Part shown: piece after piece, positions 1 to 5,973 of the stretch | How positions within the stretch are numbered: the first letter of the stretch is position 1 | Layout: each line of letters starts with the position of its first letter | Notes under the pieces: generated by a model | What the model was told of the DNA's origin: nothing | Seen by the model: the letters and a program-made list of their open reading frames with translations, nothing else | Databases searched by the model: none | Origin: Halobacteriovorax sp. | Lineage (GTDB): Bacteria; Bdellovibrionota; Bacteriovoracia; Bacteriovoracales; Bacteriovoracaceae | NCBI GenBank assembly: GCA_002686115.1 | Contig: NZAF01000072.1 | Coordinates: 1 to 8,623, forward strand | DNA: 8,623 bases | Direction of reading: 5' to 3' | Position numbers and translations under genes: made by a program

Positions 1-2
1 AA

Positions 3-938
3 GAATCTGTAGGGATAACTCTAAATAGATGTATGAAAACTATAGATAAGTTAGGATTTGATTATCATGATTATTCTAATCTTGTAGGACAATTTAATAA
101 AGTACAAAAAGATTATCAACAAATTGAGTCATCAAACTATCTCGAAAAGAAGTTTCATGAAATAAAGAATGAATTAGTATTAGAATGGGATTTTATTTCA
201 TATACTGATATTAATGATGTTTATAAAGCTTTAAAGTTAAATCCACATGTTAGAAATGTTATTATTGTAACTCACGGTGAAAGCAGTAACGGTCGTATTT
301 TTGATTCATCAGGGATTGAGTTTGGACCAAAATTCTTTTCAAGCTTAGCTCCAAACATCTTGTCTCTTGGCATCTATTCTTGTCACTCTGACAAGATTTC
401 AAATAATGGAACATATGATATTTTTAACAATCTAGAAAAATCTGGAGGAAATCATGAATCTAAGTTTTTTATTACTGCAAGTCCTAAAAAAGACTTCTTA
501 GGTAGAGCAGGTGTTAAGCCTATAGGCTCATTTCTTAGTTACCTAAGAAGTTATGACAACTTTATCTCTTCAAAAATAGAAGGCCAAGGAAACGATACTA
601 CAGTTCTCTCACATAATCTTTGCCAATTAAAGATTGACTTAAATTCAACTAGAGATGATGATTTCTTATTACGCTTAAACCAAAACTTTATTGGGACTTC
701 GAAAAATGGGCAAAGTCATGTATACTCTTTCCCATGTCAATTTATAAAGGGTCATAAAAACACACTTTTTATTCAGTCTCTTCTTTCAACAAAAAAAGAA
801 GACAAGATAGATAATGACTTTAATATCTCTCTTTATGAAAAAGATATTAAAGTTACATCAGTTAAAGTATTTAATAATCAAGATCAAACATTAAGAAGTA
901 TAAAAATTAAATTTGATGTTTTAGAACAAAGCAGATAA
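3..938 (+). CDS. Uncharacterised protein with a caspase-like (clan CD / CHAT-like) His-Cys pair, probably 5' partial
   Basis: I do not recognise this as a named gene. Counting from the ATG at 33, a hydrophobic strand ends in His-Gly (VIIVTHGESSNG, H81-G82). About 36 residues later a second hydrophobic strand ends in Ser-Cys-His (LGIYSCHSD, C117). A strand-HG then strand-C order and spacing is the arrangement of the catalytic dyad in caspase-fold (clan CD, including CHAT) peptidases, so a peptidase or peptidase-like role is possible but is inference. The first 60 residues look helical and residues 195-301 are rich in beta strands with no recognised domain. No signal peptide or membrane span is visible. 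The frame is open from base 3 to the ATG at 33, and that ATG has no well-placed Shine-Dalgarno (nearest AGGG ends 18 bases upstream). The true start may therefore lie left of the window. The 3' end overlaps the convergent minus-strand gene by 32 bp. Confidence 0.7.
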   Translation, partial: ESVGITLNRCMKTIDKLGFDYHDYSNLVGQFNKVQKDYQQIESSNYLEKKFHEIKNELVLEWDFISYTDINDVYKALKLNPHVRNVIIVTHGESSNGRIFDSSGIEFGPKFFSSLAPNILSLGIYSCHSDKISNNGTYDIFNNLEKSGGNHESKFFITASPKKDFLGRAGVKPIGSFLSYLRSYDNFISSKIEGQGNDTTVLSHNLCQLKIDLNSTRDDDFLLRLNQNFIGTSKNGQSHVYSFPCQFIKGHKNTLFIQSLLSTKKEDKIDNDFNISLYEKDIKVTSVKVFNNQDQTLRSIKIKFDVLEQSR

Positions 939-1428
939 GTGATACGGCTCCTGAAATCAGAGCTAAATAGAAAACACGATGCGCCTTTCTTTCTTTTATT
1001 AAATAAGCTAATTCATTTTTTTGCGGATTAACCCAAATCATAACATCATTGCCCTTTAAATATTTCTCTACAAGAGATTTCATATATTGTGGTGGGTCCT
1101 CACTTCTAATGTCAGCATACATTTGAGTGTTACGACCAATTTCATTAGAGACATACTCCTTTCCATCGACTTCATATCTAAAAGAAATGTTTAAAAGCCA
1201 TTTCTCTTGTGCCCCACTCGCTGTGTTAGTAGTCATTTCAGGATTCTTCCAAATCTTTTCAATTTTAGATTCTATTATTTTACCTGGCACTCTCTTATAG
1301 TTTTTCATTTGCTTATCTCCAAAATGAGCTAATATTGCTAATACAGAAGCAAAGAAGAACATTAACAAAAAAAAGATAGCTAATGAAAATAAGATATTTG
1401 GAATGTACTCTGTTTTAAAAAAGGACAT
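907..1428 (-). CDS. DUF3592-type two-span membrane protein
   Basis: A 173-residue inner-membrane protein of unknown function. One hydrophobic span lies at about residues 10-34 and a second at about 152-169. Between them is a soluble domain starting with RVPGKIIES (46-54), then a strand WLLNISFRYEVDGKEYVSNEIG (77-98, central FRYEVDGKEY) and a strand DVMIWVNPQKNELAYL (128-143). The order 'G-I-S ... Y-V-G-Y-S ... G-V-NP-L' between two spans is typical of DUF3592 proteins, whose role is not established. The ATG is the only start available, because an in-frame stop lies four codons upstream. No strong ribosome binding site precedes it. It lies 43 bp downstream of the orphan gene on the same strand, so the two may be co-transcribed. 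Its last 32 bp overlap the 3' end of the opposing caspase-like gene. Confidence 0.75.
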   Translation of the reverse strand: MSFFKTEYIPNILFSLAIFFLLMFFFASVLAILAHFGDKQMKNYKRVPGKIIESKIEKIWKNPEMTTNTASGAQEKWLLNISFRYEVDGKEYVSNEIGRNTQMYADIRSEDPPQYMKSLVEKYLKGNDVMIWVNPQKNELAYLIKERKAHRVFYLALISGAVSLICFVLKHQI

Positions 1429-1471
1429 GGTATTATGTTACCATTTAGAAGGATTGCTTACGAGGCTATTT

Positions 1472-2362
1472 TTAAGCGGCAACTTTATTTGATTTTTTTA
1501 CTTTAGCAATGTGTAAATCAACATAGGACTTATAGAGATCAATCAACTCAATAAAGGGTGCCTTCACATTCTCTTTGCAACTATCATCAATATCCTTAAA
1601 GCTAATATAGAGGAAGTACTCTTTACCATTTGAGTACGTACTATTTTCTCTATTCTTACCAAGATTAAAAATATCATCATTTAAACAGAAACTCTCACTT
1701 CCCTTTTTGAAAGAGTCATAACTAACTTCTTTTTTTAAGTTCGAAAAATCAATTTTATACCTAGCATTCTTAAGAGCACATATTTTTTGCATTGTCGCTT
1801 TAGAATCAATTGATAGAAGTATTCCATCATCCATAATCTGAGAAACTGTGACATTAATTGATGGAGTTGGAACTCCGGTAGGTATGATTTCTAAATTTAG
1901 AGAACATCCTAAACGAAAACTTCTAAAATTCATTTTTGTACATCTTATAAGCTTTTCATAAACAAATGCTCGATAGATTTCATAATCAAACCATCTCATA
2001 GACTGAAGCCTTGTGTAGGGTCCCTGAACAGTTCTAAGAGAAAGTGTAATATCATCATTTACTTCAAACCAAAGCTCTCTAAGCCTTGGGTCTAAAAAAT
2101 ATTTGTAAATTTCATAGATATTTGATTCAATTTGATTTTGTTTTGAAATAAGCCAAGCAGGCTCATTTTCAAGAGTTCGTTTTATTTTAACGATTTTATC
2201 TTTAATCTTTCTTTTTATCTCAGAGTCGTTTCTCACATTCTCTAAGAAGTTACTTGAATTCGCCCAATGAAAAGTGAGCTTACCAGACTCACCTAAGTGA
2301 AAACTCTCATAGAGGTCTGGGTTTTTAAGATAATTGATTAAATTCTTATTTATTTTACTCAT
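1472..2362 (-). CDS. Orphan soluble protein with a weak PilZ-like stretch
   Basis: A hypothetical protein of 296 residues. The first 90 residues are charged and probably helical, including a Lys/Arg-rich stretch at about 50-62. The centre has an Arg-rich segment NFRSFRLGCSLNLEI (145-159), followed by strands ending in VTVSQIMDDGILLSID (171-186). This loosely resembles a PilZ domain (RxxxR, then D/NxSxxG), the usual c-di-GMP binding fold. Here the first motif is compressed and the second is degenerate, so c-di-GMP binding is only a possibility. The C-terminal 100 residues have no recognisable motif and end in a Lys-rich tail. No signal peptide or membrane span is seen. The frame could also start six codons upstream at a TTG (2380). 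I chose the ATG at 2362 because AGGA sits 6 bases before it. It is divergent from the degenerate HD-GYP gene. Confidence 0.7.
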   Translation of the reverse strand: MSKINKNLINYLKNPDLYESFHLGESGKLTFHWANSSNFLENVRNDSEIKRKIKDKIVKIKRTLENEPAWLISKQNQIESNIYEIYKYFLDPRLRELWFEVNDDITLSLRTVQGPYTRLQSMRWFDYEIYRAFVYEKLIRCTKMNFRSFRLGCSLNLEIIPTGVPTPSINVTVSQIMDDGILLSIDSKATMQKICALKNARYKIDFSNLKKEVSYDSFKKGSESFCLNDDIFNLGKNRENSTYSNGKEYFLYISFKDIDDSCKENVKAPFIELIDLYKSYVDLHIAKVKKSNKVAA

Positions 2363-2543
2363 CGGCGTTCCTATGATCAATCTATCAGGTCTAGAAATGA
2401 CGTAAATAAATTAGTCGTAAATCTTCGAAGTTAGAGTTTTTTCAGTAACTTAGATAGGAAAAACAACAAAAACAATACTTATATAAAGTTCAATAATTCT
2501 GCCCGTTTATTTTGCCTAATTTATGTAAGTCCTTAAATTTAGT
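2363..2543. other. Divergent intergenic region, presumed promoters for both flanking genes
   Basis: This AT-rich stretch of 181 bp contains no credible gene and must carry promoters for the minus-strand orphan gene and the + strand HD-GYP-like gene. I could not identify a convincing -35/-10 pair for either direction. It holds an 8-bp palindrome CTTCGAAG (2423-2430) and a 6-bp inverted repeat AAGTTA/TAACTT (2428-2433 and 2446-2451), both too short to call an operator. TATGAT at 2543-2548 resembles a -10 box but overlaps the ATG at 2544. If it is real, transcription would begin close to the second ATG at 2556. Confidence 0.4.
2369..2372 (-). promoter_or_regulatory. Ribosome binding site fixing the start at 2362
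   Basis: On the minus strand AGGA lies 6 bases before the ATG at 2362-2360. The longer reading from TTG at 2380 would place this site inside the coding sequence, so the shorter protein is preferred. Confidence 0.55.
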
Positions 2544-3566
2544 ATGATAATAAAGATGAAAACTTTGGACATCCTTAGGCAATCCCACCTTGCCCTACAT
2601 TTAATCCCCATCACTATTCGTGAGCTCATAGGCCTTGGTCACAGTCCTGCGAATGTTTATATTTTTGAAAATGATCAATATATACTCTCCATTAAAAAAG
2701 GAGCTTTCATTGACCAGAAAGTCTTAAAAGAGCATATTGAAAAAGGGCATTCTTCTGTCTTTGTAAAAGAAGAGGAAAGACAAGATCTTATAGATGTTCA
2801 ACAAGAACATCTAAGAGTTATCACCAGATCCTTTTCCATGGGAGATTCTAAAGAGAATGCTAGAAAGCAATTAAACCTTCTCTCTCTTAATCTTAGGTAT
2901 CTCTTTGAAGAACCTACTAATGATGAAACCCTAAATCTTCAACATCAAAGCTTAAAGATTTTATTTAATTTTCTTTATAAGAATTCAAAGTACCATGAAG
3001 AAATTTACCATCAGTATATTAAACAGGGGCATCATTATATTTTTGCTCAACCCTTTCTTTCATCTTTATTTCTGATTGGAATTTTAAAAATTGCCCACGT
3101 CTATTCCCAAAAAGATGTTGAGAACCTTTTTATTGCAAGTTACTTCAAAGATATTGGTATGTCGGCGATACCTCTTGAAAAATATGATCAAGAAGAGCTC
3201 TCTATTAAAGACAAACAAATTCTATCTAAGCATCCTGAGACATCTGTAAGAATTTTAAAGGGAAGAATTCCTCTTACACCAAATTACTTTGATGTCATTA
3301 AATATCATCACAGCTTCTCTCTTTTAAAAAGAGACCTTGGTACTCAACTAAGTGTAAGCGACAATATGAGAATTATTGGCTTTGAAACCGTAATGGTCAA
3401 TATATGTGATATCATTGCTGCTATGATCTCTCCTAGGCCCTATAGAGAAGCTGAGTCACTCTATGATGCTCTAAAATTAGTTCGTGATATCATCTCTCCT
3501 GAATACCCAAATGAATTTAAAATTATTGTTAATTACTTTAGAAATTTCTTTACCGTAGAACTCTAA
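2544..3566 (+). CDS. Degenerate HD-GYP-type protein with DUF3391-like N-terminus
   Basis: A 340-residue cytoplasmic protein. Residues 17-82 (HLIPITIRELIG, NVYIFENDQYI, KKGAFID, then SVFVKEE) resemble the DUF3391-like domain that often precedes HD-GYP domains. Residues 160-310 follow an HD-GYP layout: a helix starting H163-H164; FKDIGMSAIP (201-210) in place of the usual HDIGKxxIP; KHPETSVRIL (229-238); YHH (254-256); NICDIIAA (286-293); and RPYREAES (298-305). The metal-binding His of the HD pair is Lys202, the following Lys is Met206, and the GYP loop is absent. H230, H255, H256 and D289 remain. HD-GYP enzymes hydrolyse c-di-GMP; this one is probably inactive or altered, perhaps acting as a binding or scaffold protein (inference). 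No transmembrane segment is seen. Neither ATG 2544 nor ATG 2556 has a Shine-Dalgarno, so the exact start is uncertain. Confidence 0.75.
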   Translation: MIIKMKTLDILRQSHLALHLIPITIRELIGLGHSPANVYIFENDQYILSIKKGAFIDQKVLKEHIEKGHSSVFVKEEERQDLIDVQQEHLRVITRSFSMGDSKENARKQLNLLSLNLRYLFEEPTNDETLNLQHQSLKILFNFLYKNSKYHEEIYHQYIKQGHHYIFAQPFLSSLFLIGILKIAHVYSQKDVENLFIASYFKDIGMSAIPLEKYDQEELSIKDKQILSKHPETSVRILKGRIPLTPNYFDVIKYHHSFSLLKRDLGTQLSVSDNMRIIGFETVMVNICDIIAAMISPRPYREAESLYDALKLVRDIISPEYPNEFKIIVNYFRNFFTVEL

Positions 3567-3707
3567 TATATCTCCGTGTAATCTTCTTAAGTTTAAATTT
3601 CTTTTCAATCCATATTTAATGTAGAAAAATTAAATAAGCACAAAGTATGAGTGCTACTCAAAATGGATTTTGAGGTTAAATTGTGTCGCGATTCTAGGGA
3701 GGGAACA
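3567..3707. other. Spacer between the HD-GYP-like gene and the small gene
   Basis: No terminator hairpin or convincing promoter is visible in these 141 bp. The frame of the downstream gene stays open here back to a GTG at 3651. That extension is not favoured, because the strong ribosome binding site lies at 3697-3703. Confidence 0.35.
3697..3703 (+). promoter_or_regulatory. Strong ribosome binding site fixing the start at 3708
   Basis: GGGAGGG ends 4 bases before the ATG at 3708 and contains the GGAGG core. It is the best Shine-Dalgarno in the window. It excludes the longer reading from GTG at 3651, which would add 19 residues, and suggests high expression of the small protein. Confidence 0.75.
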
Positions 3708-3926
3708 ATGGCATTTCAAGAAACTAGTCCAATCACAGGTATCATTGCAGAAGAAAAAGTATTCATCGACTTTGGTGAGCATGAAGGAAAATCTCTTTTA
3801 GAAGTTCAAGATACTCTTCCTGATTTCTATCAATACCTTATTGATAAGAAAGAAGATGGTAACTGCACAATGCGTAGAGCAAAGGACAAAAGCTTTAGAC
3901 TCTATGTGACAAACACTTTAAATTAG
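3708..3926 (+). CDS. Small protein with exonuclease X C-terminal / DUF3820-like motif
   Basis: A 72-residue protein, MAFQETSPITG at its start. The core VFIDFGEHEGKSLLEV (18-33), followed by PDFYQYLIDKK (38-48), matches the pattern 'FGxxxGKSLxxV...YxxWL'. That pattern is seen in the small domain at the C-terminus of exodeoxyribonuclease X and in stand-alone DUF3820 proteins. In those families this domain is an accessory to nucleic-acid enzymes. Here it stands alone with no nuclease domain, so a function cannot be assigned. The C-terminus is basic (TMRRAKDKSFR, 54-64). The ATG was chosen over an in-frame GTG at 3651 because of the strong ribosome binding site. It is probably its own transcription unit, lying 141 bp after the HD-GYP-like gene and 123 bp before pstS, with a hairpin just downstream. 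Confidence 0.65.
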   Translation: MAFQETSPITGIIAEEKVFIDFGEHEGKSLLEVQDTLPDFYQYLIDKKEDGNCTMRRAKDKSFRLYVTNTLN

Positions 3927-3941
3927 TATTGAACACTATAC

Positions 3942-3971
3942 ATGTCAGGGTTCCTAACAGAATCCTGACAT
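3942..3971 (+). repeat. Inverted repeat / hairpin downstream of the small gene
   Basis: A 12-bp stem (3942-3953 pairing with 3960-3971, one G-U pair) closes a 6-base loop, CTAACA. It could end transcription of the small gene, but an A-run and not a U-run follows it on the + strand, and no U-run follows on the minus strand. It is therefore not a standard intrinsic terminator. Its right arm overlaps the Pho-box-like repeats, so the symmetry may instead reflect protein binding. Confidence 0.5.
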
Positions 3972-3975
3972 AAAA
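3954..3975 (+). promoter_or_regulatory. Pho-box-like direct repeats upstream of pstS
   Basis: CTAACAG (3954-3960) and CTGACAT (3965-3971) are direct repeats with an 11-bp pitch and are followed by AAAA. The enterobacterial PhoB box consists of CTGTCAT half-sites with the same pitch and an A/T-rich spacer. The second copy matches 6 of 7 bases and the first 4 of 7. Further similar words, CTAACC (3978) and CAAACA (3988 and 3997), follow at irregular spacing. Binding by the response regulator encoded at 8259 is inferred from position ahead of the pst operon, not shown. Confidence 0.4.
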
Positions 3976-3987
3976 ATCTAACCTTAA

Positions 3988-4016
3988 CAAACACTCCAAA
4001 CAAGCAATGATATAAA
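3988..4016 (+). promoter_or_regulatory. Candidate pstS promoter
   Basis: TATAAA (4011-4016) matches 5 of 6 bases of the -10 consensus and sits 34 bases before the pstS ATG. Seventeen bases upstream, CAAACA (3988-3993) occupies the -35 position but is a poor -35 match. That is what an activator-dependent promoter would look like. A ribosome binding site, TTGGAG (4036-4041), follows 8 bases before the ATG. Confidence 0.4.
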
Positions 4017-4049
4017 ACATTTAAATCAAATCAAGTTGGAGTTGTTACA

Positions 4050-5045
4050 ATGAAGTCATTACTCATTCTAAGCCTATTAGGCTTTTCAATAAATTGCTTT
4101 GCTGTTTTAAAAATTAACGGTGCAGGCGCAAGTTTTCCATATGCAATATATTCAAAATGGATTTCAGAATATTCTAAAGTTAATAAAGACATACAGATTA
4201 ATTATCAATCTATTGGCTCTGGCGGTGGTATTCGTCAATTAATTAAAGAAACTGTTGATTTTGCTGCAACTGATGCCCCAATGAAGAAAAAAGATAAGAA
4301 AAAAGCAAAGTGGCCTGTTCTTCATATTCCGACTGTTCTTGGAGCTGTTGTTGTTGCCTACAATGGAGATTCAATTGGGAAAGATTTAAAAATCAGTGGA
4401 TCAGTGCTTGCAGATATTTTTCTTGGAAAAATTACAAAGTGGAATGACAAGGCGATAAAAGGTCTTAATCCTAAAAGAAATCTACCAGATCAAGAAATTC
4501 TTGTTGTTAGAAGAGCTGATAGCTCTGGCACAACGAGTGTCTTTTCAAGCTATTTATCTGATGTCTCACAAGAGTGGAAATCTAAAATAGGAGCTGGTAA
4601 GTCGCTTCGATGGCCTACAGGAATTGGCGCGAAAGGAAATGAGGGAGTGACGGCCCTTGTAAAACAAACAGAATATGCCATTGGCTACATTGATCTTGCA
4701 CACGCTATGAAAAACAATATCTACACAGTGAGCCTAAAAAATAAAGATGGTAAATTTGTTAAAGCATCTGTAGAGACTATTTCATCTTCTGCTAAAAGCT
4801 ATCAAGCAAGTGCTGATGACTTTACGGCTTCTCTCATCAATAAAGAAGGAAGTGATTCATACCCTATTAGTGCATTTACTTACTTCCTACTACCTATCAA
4901 AGAAAAAGACAGTAAACTTTCTGAGATCCATAACTTTTTTAATTGGAGCTTAAGTGATGGTCAAAAATATGCTAAAGATCTTTACTACGCTCCTCTACCA
5001 AAGAACGTAGCTGATAAAGTATTAAAAAAGATTAAGGGACTTTAA
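4050..5045 (+). CDS. pstS: Phosphate ABC transporter, substrate-binding protein PstS
   Basis: The periplasmic phosphate-binding protein of the Pst high-affinity uptake system, 331 residues and close to the family length. A signal peptide (1-18, ending NCFA) is followed by the mature start VLKINGAGASFPYAIYSKW. Phosphate-contact motifs seen are GASFP (26-30), QSIGSGGG (53-60), ATDAP (73-77) and RADSSGTTSVF (155-165), equivalent to the RSDGSGT loop of E. coli PstS. GNEGV (196-200) also fits the family. No lipobox Cys is placed for a lipoprotein, so it is probably soluble in the periplasm. A Lys-rich segment (79-87) follows ATDAP where homologues have a less charged loop. It is the first gene of the operon, preceded by TTGGAG and the Pho-box-like repeats, and pstC starts 7 bp after it. 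Confidence 0.95.
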   Translation: MKSLLILSLLGFSINCFAVLKINGAGASFPYAIYSKWISEYSKVNKDIQINYQSIGSGGGIRQLIKETVDFAATDAPMKKKDKKKAKWPVLHIPTVLGAVVVAYNGDSIGKDLKISGSVLADIFLGKITKWNDKAIKGLNPKRNLPDQEILVVRRADSSGTTSVFSSYLSDVSQEWKSKIGAGKSLRWPTGIGAKGNEGVTALVKQTEYAIGYIDLAHAMKNNIYTVSLKNKDGKFVKASVETISSSAKSYQASADDFTASLINKEGSDSYPISAFTYFLLPIKEKDSKLSEIHNFFNWSLSDGQKYAKDLYYAPLPKNVADKVLKKIKGL

Positions 5046-5052
5046 TAAATAT

Positions 5053-5973
5053 ATGAAGATTTCTTATTCCAAACAAGACCGCTACGTTTATACGGGACTA
5101 CGCTTTTTTTCTCTTGTCGTTGTTTGTCTTCTTATTGCTATTATTTTTCAGCTTTTTAAAGCTTCAAAATTAGCATTTGATGAATTTGGACTTTCATTTG
5201 TCCTCAGTGATTTTTGGAATCCAGTTGAAGATGAGTTCGGTGCACTGGCATTTATCTATGGAACAGTTATCACATCTTTATTATCTCTATTATTAGCAGG
5301 ACCCGTTAGTATCTTTGTTGCAATCTTTATTAATGAATTTCTTCCAAAGAAACTAGCTTCGATTTTGGGTGTATTTGTAGAACTTATTGCGGCAATACCT
5401 AGTATCGTTTTTGGTTTATGGGGTCTTTATTATCTCGCCCCCTTTGTAAAAAACTATATCTCTCCTTTTTTAAAGAAATATCTTGGCTTTATTCCTCTCT
5501 TTCAAGGAACAAGTTTTGGGATTGGTATTCTCACGGCGTCACTTATTCTAGCGATTATGATCATTCCAACAATCACGAGTGTATGTCGTGAAGTATTTCG
5601 CTCTATTCCAAATCTTAGGAAAGAAGCGGCCCTTGGTCTGGGAGCTACAAAGTATGAAATGGTTAAGTTGGCCATTATAAATCCAAGCTTTTCAGGAATC
5701 ATGGGTGCCTTAGTTCTTGGATTAGGTAGAGCACTTGGTGAAACTATGGCCGTGGCAATGGTCATTGGAAATAACCCTGTGATCTCAACCTCTTTATTTT
5801 CCTCTGGTGCTACCATGGCATCTGTTATGGCAAATGAATATGCTGAGGCTGATAGTGAACTTCACTTATCAGCACTTTGCTATATTGGTCTACTTCTCTT
5901 TGTCGTCACTTTCATCGTCAATCTCTTTGCAAGAACAATTGTTTGGAATAATTCAAGGAAGAGTCGTTCATGA
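5053..5973 (+). CDS. pstC: Phosphate ABC transporter permease PstC
   Basis: One of the two inner-membrane channel subunits, 306 residues and slightly shorter than E. coli PstC. About six hydrophobic spans are visible: residues 16-36, 66-93, 101-130, 154-176, 212-238 and 272-296. The cytoplasmic EAA loop that docks on the ATPase is RKEAALGLGATKYEMVKLA (189-207), and GRALGETMAVAMVIGN (225-240) is the family signature after it. A hydrophilic periplasmic loop (37-65) follows the first span, as usual for PstC. It starts 7 bp after the pstS stop with only a weak upstream ribosome binding site, so translation is probably coupled to pstS. The stop overlaps the pstA start as ATGA (5970-5973). Confidence 0.95.
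   Translation: MKISYSKQDRYVYTGLRFFSLVVVCLLIAIIFQLFKASKLAFDEFGLSFVLSDFWNPVEDEFGALAFIYGTVITSLLSLLLAGPVSIFVAIFINEFLPKKLASILGVFVELIAAIPSIVFGLWGLYYLAPFVKNYISPFLKKYLGFIPLFQGTSFGIGILTASLILAIMIIPTITSVCREVFRSIPNLRKEAALGLGATKYEMVKLAIINPSFSGIMGALVLGLGRALGETMAVAMVIGNNPVISTSLFSSGATMASVMANEYAEADSELHLSALCYIGLLLFVVTFIVNLFARTIVWNNSRKSRS

Noticed and set aside
517..551. 12-bp palindrome AGCCTATAGGCT and a nearby TTCTTAG/CTAAGAA inverted repeat
   Set aside because: Both sit in the middle of a coding frame in AT-rich DNA, with no promoter or repeat copy elsewhere. Likely chance.
946..964. GGCTC/GAGCT inverted repeat as a bidirectional terminator for the convergent genes
   Set aside because: The stem is only 4-5 bp and no U-run follows on either strand.
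3651..3707. GTG start adding 19 residues to the small FGxxxGKSL protein
   Set aside because: There is no ribosome binding site before the GTG, while a near-perfect one stands before the ATG at 3708. The extension has no family-like sequence.
4284..4309. A-rich Lys-coding stretch in pstS as a frameshift or assembly error
   Set aside because: The frame continues cleanly into conserved PstS sequence (HIPTVLGAVVVAYN), so it is simply a Lys-rich loop.
5502..5816. Open frame on the minus strand inside pstC
   Set aside because: It lies wholly antisense to a strongly conserved permease gene and its protein matches no family I recognise. It is a shadow of the pstC codons.
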